Origin: an uncultured Phycisphaerales bacterium | GTDB taxonomy: Bacteria; Planctomycetota; Phycisphaerae; Phycisphaerales; UBA1924 | Direction of reading: 5' to 3' | DNA: 62,105 nt | Assembly (NCBI GenBank): GCA_937871915.1 | Contig: CALMPG010000142.1 | Coordinates: 1 to 62,105, forward strand | Part shown: in pieces, positions 54,648-62,105 of the stretch | Layout: every line of letters begins with the position of its first letter | Numbering within the stretch: position 1 is the stretch's first letter | The notes under the pieces: generated by a model | Database searches by the model: none | Told to the model about the DNA's origin: nothing | Seen by the model: only the letters and a program-made list of their open reading frames with translations | Translations under genes and position numbers: made by a program

Positions 54648-56105
54648 ATGCCCTCCGCCATCACCATGTCCGCCGGCACACTCAACGTCCCCAACGACCC
54701 CATCATCCCCTTCATCGAGGGCGACGGCACCGGGCCGGACATCTGGCGGGCCTCCGTCCGCGTGATGGACACGGCGGTGAACAAGGCCTCGGGCGGCAGG
54801 AAGAAGATCCACTGGCACGAGGTGCTCGCGGGCGAGAAGGCCTTCAACAAGACCGGCAACTGGCTCCCCGATCAGACCATCGAGGACTTCAAGAAGTACC
54901 TCGTGGGCATCAAGGGCCCGCTCACCACGCCCGTCGGCGGTGGCATCCGCTCGCTGAACGTGGCCCTGCGGCAGATGCTCGACCTCTATGTCTGCCTCCG
55001 CCCGGTGCGCTGGTTCACCGGCGTCCCCTCGCCGGTAAAGAAGCCGGGGGACTGCAACATGGTGATCTTCCGCGAGAACACCGAGGACATCTACGCCGGC
55101 ATCGAGTGGGCCGCGGGCAGCCCGGAGGCCGCCAAGTTCCTCGCCTTCATGGAGAAGGAGTTTCCCAAGGAGTTCAAGAAGATCCGCTTCGGCTCGGTGC
55201 AGGCGGGCAAGGACTGGGGCGCATCCATCCATCATCCGGAGCTCTACCCGGCGCCCGCCGTCGGCGTGGGCATCAAGCCGGTGAGCAAGCCCGGCTCGGA
55301 GCGGCTGATCTGGGCCGCGATCGAGTACGCCCTGAAGAACACCTCGAAGTCCGTGACGTTCGTCCACAAGGGGAACATCATGAAGTTCACCGAGGGCGCG
55401 TTCAAGGACTGGGGGTATGAGCTCGCCACCACCTCCTTCCGCGGCAAGTGCGTGACCGAGCGCGAGTCGTGGATCCTCGGCAACAAGGAGGCCAACTCCG
55501 ACCTCTCCGCCGAGGCCAACGCGAAGATGATCGATCCCGGCTACGACATGATGACCCCGGACCAGAAGAAGAAGGTCGTTGCCGAGGTCGAGACGGTCCT
55601 CAGGCTCTGGCCCACGCACGGGCAGGGCAAGTGGAAGTCCATGCTCATGATCAAGGACTCCATCGCCGACATCACGCTCCAGCAGGTGCTCACGCGTCCG
55701 AAGGACTTCGACGTCATCGCGACGATGAACCTCAACGGCGACTACCTCTCCGACGCCCTCGCGGCCCAGATCGGCGGCATCGGCATCGCCCCGGGGGCGA
55801 ACATCAACTACATCACCGGCCACGCCATCTTCGAGGCCACGCACGGCACGGCCCCGAAGTACGCCAACCTCGACCAGGTGAACCCCGGCAGCGTGATCCT
55901 CTCGGGCGAGATGATGCTCCGCTACATGGGCGGGGGGGTCGGCGGCGATGCCGATTGGACGAAGGCCGCCGACCTCATCATCAAGGGCATGGACGGCGCG
56001 ATCGGGGCCAGGACCGTGACCTACGACTTCCACCGGATGATGGAAGGGGCGACGAAGCTCAAGTGCTCGGAGTTCGGGGATGCGATCATCAAGCACATGG
56101 GGTGA
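54648..56105 (+). CDS. icd: NADP-dependent isocitrate dehydrogenase
   Basis: A 485-aa TCA-cycle enzyme: [57 protein letters not shown] (substrate-binding R-E-N-T-E-D), [37 protein letters not shown] and a NADP-type ending region with HGTAPKYA. It decarboxylates isocitrate to 2-oxoglutarate. The start at 54648 has GGAG 9 bases upstream, directly after a repeat arm; a second ATG at 54666 is possible. An unusual 800-bp gap follows. Confidence 0.95.
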   Translation: MPSAITMSAGTLNVPNDPIIPFIEGDGTGPDIWRASVRVMDTAVNKASGGRKKIHWHEVLAGEKAFNKTGNWLPDQTIEDFKKYLVGIKGPLTTPVGGGIRSLNVALRQMLDLYVCLRPVRWFTGVPSPVKKPGDCNMVIFRENTEDIYAGIEWAAGSPEAAKFLAFMEKEFPKEFKKIRFGSVQAGKDWGASIHHPELYPAPAVGVGIKPVSKPGSERLIWAAIEYALKNTSKSVTFVHKGNIMKFTEGAFKDWGYELATTSFRGKCVTERESWILGNKEANSDLSAEANAKMIDPGYDMMTPDQKKKVVAEVETVLRLWPTHGQGKWKSMLMIKDSIADITLQQVLTRPKDFDVIATMNLNGDYLSDALAAQIGGIGIAPGANINYITGHAIFEATHGTAPKYANLDQVNPGSVILSGEMMLRYMGGGVGGDADWTKAADLIIKGMDGAIGARTVTYDFHRMMEGATKLKCSEFGDAIIKHMG

Positions 56106-56131
56106 GCGGGTGTCGGGATTCGGGTCGGATC

Positions 56132-56221
56132 GTGCCACCGACCGCGGCTTTGGGCGGTCGGTGGTTCGATGCACGAGAACCAAGGCACACCGACCGTGCA
56201 GAGCCACGGTCGGTGGCACGG
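56132..56221. repeat. CCACCGACCG palindrome element
   Basis: CCACCGACCG...CGGTCGGTGG hairpin at 56135-56164, plus a further GCCACGGTCGGTGGCACGG copy at 56202-56220 inverted to GTGCCACCGACCG at the start. Confidence 0.7.
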
Positions 56222-56359
56222 TCGATGCCACCCGCCGCACACGCATTCCCTTCCGCAAAGCCGGAAGGGAGGGGCGCTTCACGGTGGGGCCACCCGCCTC
56301 ACAGAGTTGTTCCTCACAGCGATTGTCCAGCACCACTCCCCCCCACCCATGTTCATGGC

Positions 56360-56546
56360 AACGATTTCTCAGGCCCGAACAGGACCATCCATAAACATGT
56401 CAGGACCCGAGTGGTGCTGAGAAACGATTTCTCAGGCCCGAACAGCCGCTGAGATGTTCATTTCAGCGATTGAACTGATTCAATCAGCCGCTGAGTTGCG
56501 CCTCTCAGCGGCTGAGGTGCGCAACTCAGCCGCTGCATGGCGCACT
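56360..56546. repeat. 21-bp-period tandem array C
   Basis: Five clear units start at 56442, 56463, 56484, 56505 and 56526 with TCAGC(C/G)GCTGAG cores, which are dyads. Before these, a 23-bp segment (AACGATTTCTCAGGCCCGAA and on) occurs at 56360 and 56423, exactly 63 bp (three periods) apart. It lies about 360 bp upstream of FN3 paralog 3. Confidence 0.9.
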
Positions 56547-56906
56547 ATCCGGACCTGCACCGGCCGTGGCGCAGCGCAAACGCCACACCCCGCCAGTTTC
56601 GGCGATCACACACCGGGGAACTCGAACCGGGGACCGGCGGCGGAGTCCCGCGCGTGAGGTGAGTCATCGCGGACCACGCGAAATGGGGGCGCTCTTCACC
56701 AGTTTCTCGCTTCCCCCGTTCTCGTGATCCGCCGTACAGAAAATCTCGCACGCTCGTCGCGTCATGGTCAAGAACGTCCGCGAGTCGGCCGACTTTTTTT
56801 CCCAAGTCAGCGACGGCCGAGCGCGGCGGCGGGATCTCTTGGGCGATGTGCCCGGGGGCCGACCGCTCGCGGCGGGCGCCGCCGAAGTTTCATAAGGAGG
56901 TGGACC

Positions 56907-57608
56907 ATGTCCACCGTGTTGCCTTCGGATCGGCGCCTGCTGGTCCAGTTCGGGCTCGATCATCACCCCGTGTGGTCGGCGAGCAGTGCCGGAATTGGCT
57001 TGACCGGCGCGCAAGCCCTGGCGTTCAAGAACGACAGCGCCGCGGCCGACGCCGCGTTCCAGGCGGCCTCGCTGGCCCGCCAGCAGGCCAAGGCGGCCAC
57101 CACGGCCTACTACGCCGCGTGCGGCAATCTCCGCACCACGGCCGCGGCGTGCGTCCGCTCCATCAAGGCCTTCGCCGATGTGTCCGCCGATCCCGGGACG
57201 GTCTACGCCACAGCGCAGATCCCCCCGCCGGACCCGCGCTCGCACACCGGCGAGCCCCCGGCCCAGCCCACCGACCTCCGGGCCGGGCTCGAGACCAACG
57301 GCTCGATCACGCTCACGTGGAAGTGCTCCAACCCCCCGGGCGTGTCGCGCGTGGTCTACATCATCCAGCGCAGGCTCGAGGGCCAGACGGGCTTCTCCAC
57401 CATCGACTTCGTGGGCGAGAAGACCTTCAACGACGCCACCCTGCCCCGCGGCATCGACGGCGTCTCCTACATCATCACCGGCAAGGCGGGCCAGCAGACC
57501 GGCCCGGCCTCGAGCATGTTCACGCTCACCTTCGGCGTGGTCGGTGGTGGCGGCATGATGATCACCTCGACGAGCACCGAGCCGGGCGAGGTGAAGCTGG
57601 CCGCGTAG
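56907..57608 (+). CDS. Helical-plus-FN3 protein, paralog 3
   Basis: A 233-aa protein without signal peptide. Residues 1-90 are helical (ASLARQQAKAATTAYYAACG), then DPRSHTGEPPAQPTDLRAGL and an FN3 domain (SITLTWKCSNPPGVSRVVYI, DGVSYIITGKAGQQTGPASS), ending TSTSTEPGEVKLAA. It is clearly related to paralog 1, whose FN3 has SYIITGKRGNQTG and the tail TSTETMPSAGMKMAA. Strong AAGGAGG lies 6 bases before the ATG. A hairpin terminator follows at 57665. Array C lies 360 bp upstream. Function unknown. Confidence 0.85.
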   Translation: MSTVLPSDRRLLVQFGLDHHPVWSASSAGIGLTGAQALAFKNDSAAADAAFQAASLARQQAKAATTAYYAACGNLRTTAAACVRSIKAFADVSADPGTVYATAQIPPPDPRSHTGEPPAQPTDLRAGLETNGSITLTWKCSNPPGVSRVVYIIQRRLEGQTGFSTIDFVGEKTFNDATLPRGIDGVSYIITGKAGQQTGPASSMFTLTFGVVGGGGMMITSTSTEPGEVKLAA

Positions 57609-57611
57609 GGC

Positions 57612-57641
57612 CAAATGGCAAATCGCAAATGGCAAATCGCA
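57612..57641. repeat. AAATGGC tandem arm
   Basis: AAATGGC, AAATCGC, AAATGGC, AAATCGC 7-bp units right after the FN3 paralog 3 stop; same family as 34307-34340 and 54605-54637. Confidence 0.88.
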
Positions 57642-57664
57642 GATAGAAACAGAGAGACGTGCGT

Positions 57665-57689
57665 GGCCCCGGTCTGTTCGACCGGGGCC
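57665..57689 (+). terminator. GC-rich hairpin terminator
   Basis: GGCCCCGGTC-TGTTC-GACCGGGGCC, a perfect 10-bp stem about 55 bp after the FN3 paralog 3 stop, followed by GCGTTCGTTC; no strong U-tract. Confidence 0.7.
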
Positions 57690-57719
57690 GCGTTCGTTCT
57701 CGTCGCCTACTCTCGGCCC

Positions 57720-58142
57720 ATGCCCATCCCCAAAGACATCGCCGCCTACAACGCCGCGCAGACCCCGGCGGACAAGCGCATCTGCGCCGCCCTGGCCAGG
57801 GCGATCGACGCCCACTTCGCGACCCTCGACGGGGCCGAGTGCAAGGTCTGGCATCGGCACCCGGTCTGGTTTCTCGACGGCAACCCGATCGTCGGGTACA
57901 GCAAGTTGAAGGACTGCATTCGGCTTCTCTTCTGGAGCGGCCAGTCGTTCGATGAGCCCGGGGAGGGGGGGCTGCTTCCCGCCCCTCCCGACACCAAGTT
58001 CAAGTCCGCCGACGCCCGCTTCACCTCCGTCGAGGAGATCAACCCCAAGGACCTGAAGCGCTGGCTGAGGAAGTCCGCCGAGATCCAGTGGGACTACAAG
58101 AACATCGTGAAGCGCAAGGGCAGGCTCGTGCGGTTGGGGTAG
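57720..58142 (+). CDS. DUF1801 family protein
   Basis: A 140-aa protein with AECKVWHRHPVWFLDGNPIVGYS and LKDCIRLLFWSGQSF, the beta-rich DUF1801/YdhG-like fold; these proteins are of unknown function. A short insert EPGEGGLLPAPPD (57957-57990) is encoded by a GGGGAGGGGGGCTGCTTCCC palindrome and is atypical. Start chosen at MPIPKDI. Convergent with polX, 16 bp between stops. Confidence 0.82.
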   Translation: MPIPKDIAAYNAAQTPADKRICAALARAIDAHFATLDGAECKVWHRHPVWFLDGNPIVGYSKLKDCIRLLFWSGQSFDEPGEGGLLPAPPDTKFKSADARFTSVEEINPKDLKRWLRKSAEIQWDYKNIVKRKGRLVRLG

Positions 58143-58158
58143 GCCCGCGCGCCCGGCT

Positions 58159-60027
58159 CTACCGCTTGGCCCTCAGCCATTTGTGCAGTCTCGGCCCGGC
58201 CCAGGTGTTGATGCACCCCTCGGCCGTCAGCCACCCCCGACGGCCGGTCATCACGCCGAACCTCAGGTTGTCGTAGTCCGCGACCTCGTGGACGTCGCAG
58301 TCGATGGCGATCAGGGCGCCGCCCTCCACGGCCGCGCGGACGTGCGTGTCGCGCAGGTCCAACCGCATCCAGTGGGCGTTGATCTCCAGCGCGACGTTGT
58401 GCTCCTTGGCGGCCGCGATGAGCTCGGGCATGTCGGGCGAGAGCCCCGCGCGCTTGTTGATCAGGCGACCGGTGGGGTGGCCGAGGATGTGGACCATCGG
58501 GTGGCGGACGGCCCTGAGCAGGCGCCTGGTCGCCGTGGCCGGGTCCTGGCTCAGGGCCACGTGCGGCGAGGCCACCACGATGTCGAGCTCGGCGAGCAGA
58601 TCGTCGTCGTAGTCGAGCGAGCCGTCGGAGAGGATGTCCACCTCGCTGCCGGCGAGGATGGTGATGCCCTTGATCCTGTCGCGGGCCGCGTGGATCGCCC
58701 CGATGTGCTTCCGCAGGCGGTCGGGCCGCAGCCCGTTGGCGATGACGCTCGACTTGCTGTGGTCGGTGACGGCGATGGTGTGGAAGCCGCGGCGCTTGGC
58801 CTCCGATGCGAGCTCGAGGATCGACAGGCGGCCGTCGCTGGCGGTGGTGTGGGCGTGGAGCTCGGCCTTGATGTCGGAGAGCTCGATGAGCGCGTCTGCT
58901 CCCCTGCTCCCCCGCTCCCCGGCTCCCTTGCCCGGCTTCGCCGTGCGCTCGAACGCGACCACCTCCCCCCGATCTTCCCGCAGCTCGGGGGGGATGAACT
59001 CCAGGCCGAGTTTCTCGTACACCTCTTCCTCGGTCTTGGCCGCCACCGGCTTGATTCCCCGCTTCTGCGGCGGTTCGTCGGCGTCGTCCCTGGGGAACAG
59101 CCCGTACTCGTTGAGCGTCATGCCCATCTTGAGGGCCCGCTCGCGGAGCCCGACGTTGTGCTCCTTGGAGCCGGTGAAGTACATCAGGGCCGCGCCCCAC
59201 GAGGAGTCGTCGAGCACGCGGAGATCGACCTGGATCGTCGGCTCCACGGCCTCCTTGCCGTGCTGGCCCTCAAGGGTCCACCGCCCCATGTCCGGGTTGA
59301 TGGCGATGCGCACGCTCGACTTGGTCTCGCCCGCGAGGATGCTCTGGCGGACCTCGGGCATGGCACGGAACGCCTTGCCCACCGCCCCGGGGTCCGTCGC
59401 GGTCACGAGGATGTCGAGATCCCCGACGGTCTCCCTGCCGCGCCGGGCGGAACCGGCGCACGCGACGTGCTTCACGCCCCTGACCTTCTTCAGGTGCTCC
59501 ACGATCCGCTCGGCGATCGGCGTCGCGAGGCCGATGTTCAGCCGCTGCGAGCCCTGCTCGGCCAGCGCAATGGATTCCTCGATCTTCGCCACCGCCTTCT
59601 CGCCCATGCGCGGCAGGTTCAGGATGCTCCCATCGGCGATGATCCGTTTGAGCCCCGCCAGGTCCTCCACCTTTCCTTGTTGCCAGAGCACGGCCACCGT
59701 CTTGGGCCCCAGGCCGGGAATGTCCATCAGCGGCACCAGCCCCGCGGGCACCCTGGCCCGCAGCTCGTCGAGCTCGCCGATGGTCCCCGTCGTCACGAAC
59801 TCGACGATCTTGTCGGCGATCTTCGGCCCCACGCCCTCGAGCTCGACGAGCCTCTTCCTGGCCTCGGGCGCGGGCAGGCGGGCGATCGGCTCGATGTCCT
59901 GCGCCAGGTCCCCGATGATGCGGGCCGCCTTGGCGTGCGCGAGGACCTTGAACCTGTCCTCGCCGAGGACGTCCATGAGTTTGGCGATCAGCGAGAAACG
60001 CTCGGCCAGGGCGGCATTGACGCTCAT
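58159..60027 (-). CDS. polX: Family X DNA polymerase/3'-5' exonuclease with PHP domain
   Basis: A 622-aa repair polymerase. An N-terminal HhH region (LVELEGVGPKIADKIVEFVT, LMDIPGLGPKTVAVLW) is followed by the pol X palm (VACAGSARRGRETVGDLDILV, two catalytic Asp in DLD, and the third in QVDLRVLDD). The C-terminal PHP domain has ELHAHTTASDGRLSILELA, IAVTDHSKSSVI and LEINAHWMRLDL with metal-binding His and Asp. Between polymerase and PHP an in-frame GGGAGC insert (GAGERGSRGA, 58896-58930) is seen. Start chosen at MSVNAAL. Bacterial PolX acts in base-excision repair. Confidence 0.93.
   Translation of the reverse strand: MSVNAALAERFSLIAKLMDVLGEDRFKVLAHAKAARIIGDLAQDIEPIARLPAPEARKRLVELEGVGPKIADKIVEFVTTGTIGELDELRARVPAGLVPLMDIPGLGPKTVAVLWQQGKVEDLAGLKRIIADGSILNLPRMGEKAVAKIEESIALAEQGSQRLNIGLATPIAERIVEHLKKVRGVKHVACAGSARRGRETVGDLDILVTATDPGAVGKAFRAMPEVRQSILAGETKSSVRIAINPDMGRWTLEGQHGKEAVEPTIQVDLRVLDDSSWGAALMYFTGSKEHNVGLRERALKMGMTLNEYGLFPRDDADEPPQKRGIKPVAAKTEEEVYEKLGLEFIPPELREDRGEVVAFERTAKPGKGAGERGSRGADALIELSDIKAELHAHTTASDGRLSILELASEAKRRGFHTIAVTDHSKSSVIANGLRPDRLRKHIGAIHAARDRIKGITILAGSEVDILSDGSLDYDDDLLAELDIVVASPHVALSQDPATATRRLLRAVRHPMVHILGHPTGRLINKRAGLSPDMPELIAAAKEHNVALEINAHWMRLDLRDTHVRAAVEGGALIAIDCDVHEVADYDNLRFGVMTGRRGWLTAEGCINTWAGPRLHKWLRAKR
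58896..58930. repeat. GCTCCC arm inside polX
   Basis: Four 8-bp units of the GGGAGC family, a single arm, read in frame as GAGERGSRGADA. Confidence 0.8.
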
Positions 60028-60063
60028 TCCCAATCGTAGTGAATCCCCGCGCCCAGGGCGATA

Positions 60064-60642
60064 TCACTCGTCCCCACGCGCCGACTCGATCTGGGCGAGA
60101 CGCCCCAGCAGTTCGTGCGGCAGCGCCGCGCGGACGGCGGCGTCGATGAGGCCAAGTTCCAGCATGTCTTCCAGGTGGGCCTGGTCGATCGGACGAAACG
60201 ATGTGAGTTTCATTCGAACCAGCGCGGGGAGCGTGACAACCCGAAAGCCCTCGGGGCTCCGCACCGACTCGTCAACCGTCGGAGAAACCACAGGATTCGA
60301 CGGACGAATTCGCTCGCCCGCCCAGACCAGATGCACGCCGGACCGCCGACTGGGCTCATCCGGGTCGAGAAAGACCACAAGGTCTCGGAGGTCTTCGCGT
60401 CGAAATCCCAGTCCGCCCAGCGTCCGCGTCACCGGGTCAACCTGCGATCGATCCACCAGCAGATCGACGTCCTTCGTTGTTCTCGCCGCGGCCGGATCGA
60501 TCGTGCTGACCCACGCGGCGACCGCGTTGCCGCCGACAACGGCGTACGGCACCGAGGCCGCGTCGAGAGCGGCGGTGACTCTGCGAAGACGTTGTTCAAC
60601 CCGGTTGACGGCCATGGCGTGCTGATGGAACGACATGATCAT
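60064..60642 (-). CDS. Nucleotidyltransferase-fold protein
   Basis: A protein of about 190 aa with VPYAVVGGNAVAAWVST and RTTKDVDLLVDRS, the GG and D-x-D pattern of minimal nucleotidyltransferases of the DUF6036 or AbiEii/MNT kind. No obvious partner HEPN gene is adjacent, so a toxin-antitoxin role is unproven. No clear ribosome site; MIM (60642) or MSF (60636) are both possible starts. It is divergent from the EamA gene. Confidence 0.75.
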   Translation of the reverse strand: MIMSFHQHAMAVNRVEQRLRRVTAALDAASVPYAVVGGNAVAAWVSTIDPAAARTTKDVDLLVDRSQVDPVTRTLGGLGFRREDLRDLVVFLDPDEPSRRSGVHLVWAGERIRPSNPVVSPTVDESVRSPEGFRVVTLPALVRMKLTSFRPIDQAHLEDMLELGLIDAAVRAALPHELLGRLAQIESARGDE

Positions 60643-60701
60643 GGGAGACAGATCATAGTCGCCACTCCGCCGACAATAGCATGGCCCCCCAGGAGCACGA
60701 C

Positions 60702-61283
60702 ATGCCGCAATGGTCCCCATCGCCGATCCTCTGCGCCATCCTCGCCGGTCTGTGCTGGGGCGTGGGCGAGATCTTCACCAAGTCGGCGATCAACTCGCGC
60801 GAGATCGGGCCGCTGGGGACCGTGCTCGTCCGGGCCGCCGTCACGCTGCCCCTGGCCATGATCGGCTTCTTCGTCGCGTACAAACTGATGCGGACAGAGC
60901 CGCAGCCCTTCTGGCATCACCTCAGCGCGGCCACCTGGCTCAAGCTCATCTTCGGCTCCGGCCTGCTCGCCGGGTTTGCGGGCGTCTTCTTCTTCTACTT
61001 TGGCCTGTCGCTCCCGGGGGGCGAGATCAGCATCCTCCGCCCCATCGCCTTCGCCCTCGCCCCCGCCACGGCCGTGCTGCTGGGCTGGTGGTTCCTCGGC
61101 GAGGAGTTGACGATCCGCAAGGTGGTCGCGGTGACCCTGATCCTCGCGGGAATTCTGATGCTGGCCGGGGAGGGGACAGTTCGGAGTTCCAAGCCGCCAC
61201 GTTCGGATGAAGAGGCGGGGAAGGGGAGGTCGGTGACGCTCGCCGACCGAGTCGCGGCGGACGATGTGCCGATGGTGGAGTGA
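60702..61283 (+). CDS. EamA-family (DMT) permease, single-repeat
   Basis: A 193-aa membrane protein with one EamA repeat: ILCAILAGLCWGVGEIFTKSA, LVRAAVTLPLAMIGFFVAY, FGSGLLAGFAGVFFFYFGLS, ISILRPIAFALAPATAVLLG and ILAGILMLAGEG, about five helices. It is half the length of normal 10-helix transporters and would act as a dimer or be a small multidrug-type transporter. The C-terminal 40 residues are hydrophilic. MAPQEHD at 60681 is an alternative start. Confidence 0.82.
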   Translation: MPQWSPSPILCAILAGLCWGVGEIFTKSAINSREIGPLGTVLVRAAVTLPLAMIGFFVAYKLMRTEPQPFWHHLSAATWLKLIFGSGLLAGFAGVFFFYFGLSLPGGEISILRPIAFALAPATAVLLGWWFLGEELTIRKVVAVTLILAGILMLAGEGTVRSSKPPRSDEEAGKGRSVTLADRVAADDVPMVE

Positions 61284-61350
61284 AAGGCCGCGCGTGTTGC
61301 CCGGACCAGGGCCGCACGCGGAGGATGGCGGGCATCGCGTTCCGCCGCGA

Positions 61351-61626
61351 TCACCGTCGCCGTCGCGCCCAATACCACGCCCCGTACACCATGCCCAGGC
61401 CATACACGCACACGATCAAGAACGCTCCCGTTCGGATGGTGCTGTGAGAACTCACCCTGGCGGGCAACAGCAGCGGCATGATGAGCGCCACGACCACGAT
61501 CAGGGCCGCGATCAGCGTCGAAGGGATCAGACTGATGATCGCGCCGACGGCCGCGCGGGCCCACATCGGCGCCGGTTGCGCCGGGACTTCCGAGCGCGAG
61601 CCCGGATGATCGAACTTGGCACTCAT
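61351..61626 (-). CDS. Small membrane protein, unknown
   Basis: A 91-aa protein with two strong helices (GAIISLIPSTLIAALIVVVAL and AFLIVCVYGLGMVYGAWYW) and a basic end RRRR. No family recognised. Start chosen at MSAKFDH; the frame is open far upstream only because array D keeps all frames open. Array D begins about 80 bp upstream. Confidence 0.7.
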   Translation of the reverse strand: MSAKFDHPGSRSEVPAQPAPMWARAAVGAIISLIPSTLIAALIVVVALIMPLLLPARVSSHSTIRTGAFLIVCVYGLGMVYGAWYWARRRR

Positions 61627-61706
61627 GATGGATGATATCGCGGGCCATCGATTGAGCGTGATGGTGCTTGGACGCCGCATCGCAACTCCTCGATGGGCCA
61701 TCGAAG

Positions 61707-61895
61707 GGCACCGAAAGAGAATCCAGGCCCTTCGACGCTCCATCCAAGCCCTTGGAAAAGGCAAGCACGCCCTTCGATCGAGCATCCCGGGGCGTGGACG
61801 GTCTTTCCAAGCCCTTGGATTCTCTTCCCGAGCCCTTGGAAAGAGTTTCCAAGCCCTTGGAAAGGCTTTCCAAGGGCTCGGGAAGAGCATCCAAC
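61707..61895. repeat. 21-bp-period tandem array D
   Basis: Nine units at exact 21-bp steps, with GCCCTT(G/C)G cores at 61728, 61749, 61770, 61812, 61833 and 61854 (61791 and 61875 diverged). Several units form TTCCAAG-CC-CTTGGAA, a 16-bp dyad. Unit sequence is unrelated to arrays A-C. Confidence 0.93.
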
Positions 61896-62105
61896 GGCCT
61901 CCACGCACGTCCGAAGCCGAGTTATTCGCGGTTATCCGCCGTTCCCATGCCTCATGCCGCATTCCCGCACTCCCCGGTTTCCCGGGCCGCTCGCGCTGAT
62001 GGGAACGGTTACTCCAGGCCGCCACGTCGGACCGCGCGGCGGCGCATCCGCGTCGGTCAAGTTCATCCGCCCCGCGCCACATCCGCCACCCCCCACCCCC
62101 ACCCC
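61896..62105. other. Window end, no gene seen
   Basis: Sequence after array D up to the window edge. No supported gene; the last 20 bases are C/A-rich (CACCCCCAC). Confidence 0.5.

Larger units (their letters stand above)
56106..56906. other. Intergenic region with palindromes and array C
   Basis: About 800 bp without a convincing gene. Holds a CCACCGACCG palindrome element (56132-56221), array C (56360-56546), a GC-rich stretch and the FN3 gene leader with AAGGAGG at 56894. Confidence 0.75.

Noticed and set aside
60064..60642. MNT/HEPN toxin-antitoxin pair
   Set aside because: Only the nucleotidyltransferase-like gene is present; neither neighbour looks like a HEPN protein.

Overview
The window reads as chromosomal DNA of a high-GC planctomycete, most likely class Phycisphaerae. 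The evidence is the very high third-position GC, three secreted proteins ending in the paired EF-hand 'GC-type dockerin' tail common in Phycisphaerales, several proteins with C-terminal CxxCGY...CPECG zinc ribbons, a futalosine-pathway menaquinone gene (mqnE), and many short palindromic repeats scattered through genes. No rRNA, phage, integrase, transposase or CRISPR array is seen. One tRNA gene, tRNA-Thr(CGT), is present.

Layout. 0-5.7 kb: tail of a zinc-ribbon/membrane protein gene, an unknown 345-aa protein, an MFS exporter, and a large secreted dockerin-type protein followed by a clear terminator. 5.9-12.1 kb: MqnE, a lower-GC pair of radical-SAM plus PLP-enzyme genes that may be an imported biosynthetic cassette, a sulfotransferase with a membrane tail, and an SDR protein. 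12.1-19.7 kb: membrane protein, RF-1-type peptidyl-tRNA hydrolase, YhiN flavoprotein, tRNA-Thr, HflX, and S41 protease overlapping TsaD. 19.7-24.1 kb: M14 carboxypeptidase with dockerin, a secreted STN-like protein, and a DUF5615/DUF433 toxin-antitoxin pair. 24.1-34.3 kb: glycine dehydrogenase GcvP, M28 peptidase with PDZ, a four-helix-bundle (23S IVS-type) gene boxed by inverted repeats, lipoprotein overlapping NadB, and an ABC-F ATPase. 34.4-48.6 kb: FN3 protein, two small secreted unknowns, DinB-like, thioesterase, an overlapping STAS/unknown/PurN operon, TPR-HExxH-PDZ protein, ThyX, CBM48 protein, Apt, two zinc-ribbon membrane proteins, a second FN3 protein, GroES and AroA. 48.6-62.1 kb: third dockerin protein, CDF transporter, methyltransferase/adenine deaminase, glycosyltransferase, NADP-isocitrate dehydrogenase, third FN3 protein, DUF1801, PolX, a nucleotidyltransferase, an EamA permease and a small membrane protein.

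Two patterns go beyond normal gene content. (1) Four non-coding regions carry tandem arrays with an exact 21-bp period but a different unit at each place (35.4, 45.1, 56.4 and 61.7 kb). Three of the four lie directly upstream of the three paralogous FN3-fusion genes, and three of the four units contain a short dyad; 21 bp is two helical turns. (2) At least eight families of palindromic mini-repeats sit between genes and, in frame, inside conserved genes (mqnE, sulfotransferase, yhiN, polX, nadB, aroA, M28 peptidase, glycosyltransferase and others), adding low-complexity peptide inserts. Most have arms made of 7-9-bp tandem units in inverted orientation. In two cases such a repeat supplies the signal peptide of a secreted protein, and in two cases inverted arms bracket a whole gene.
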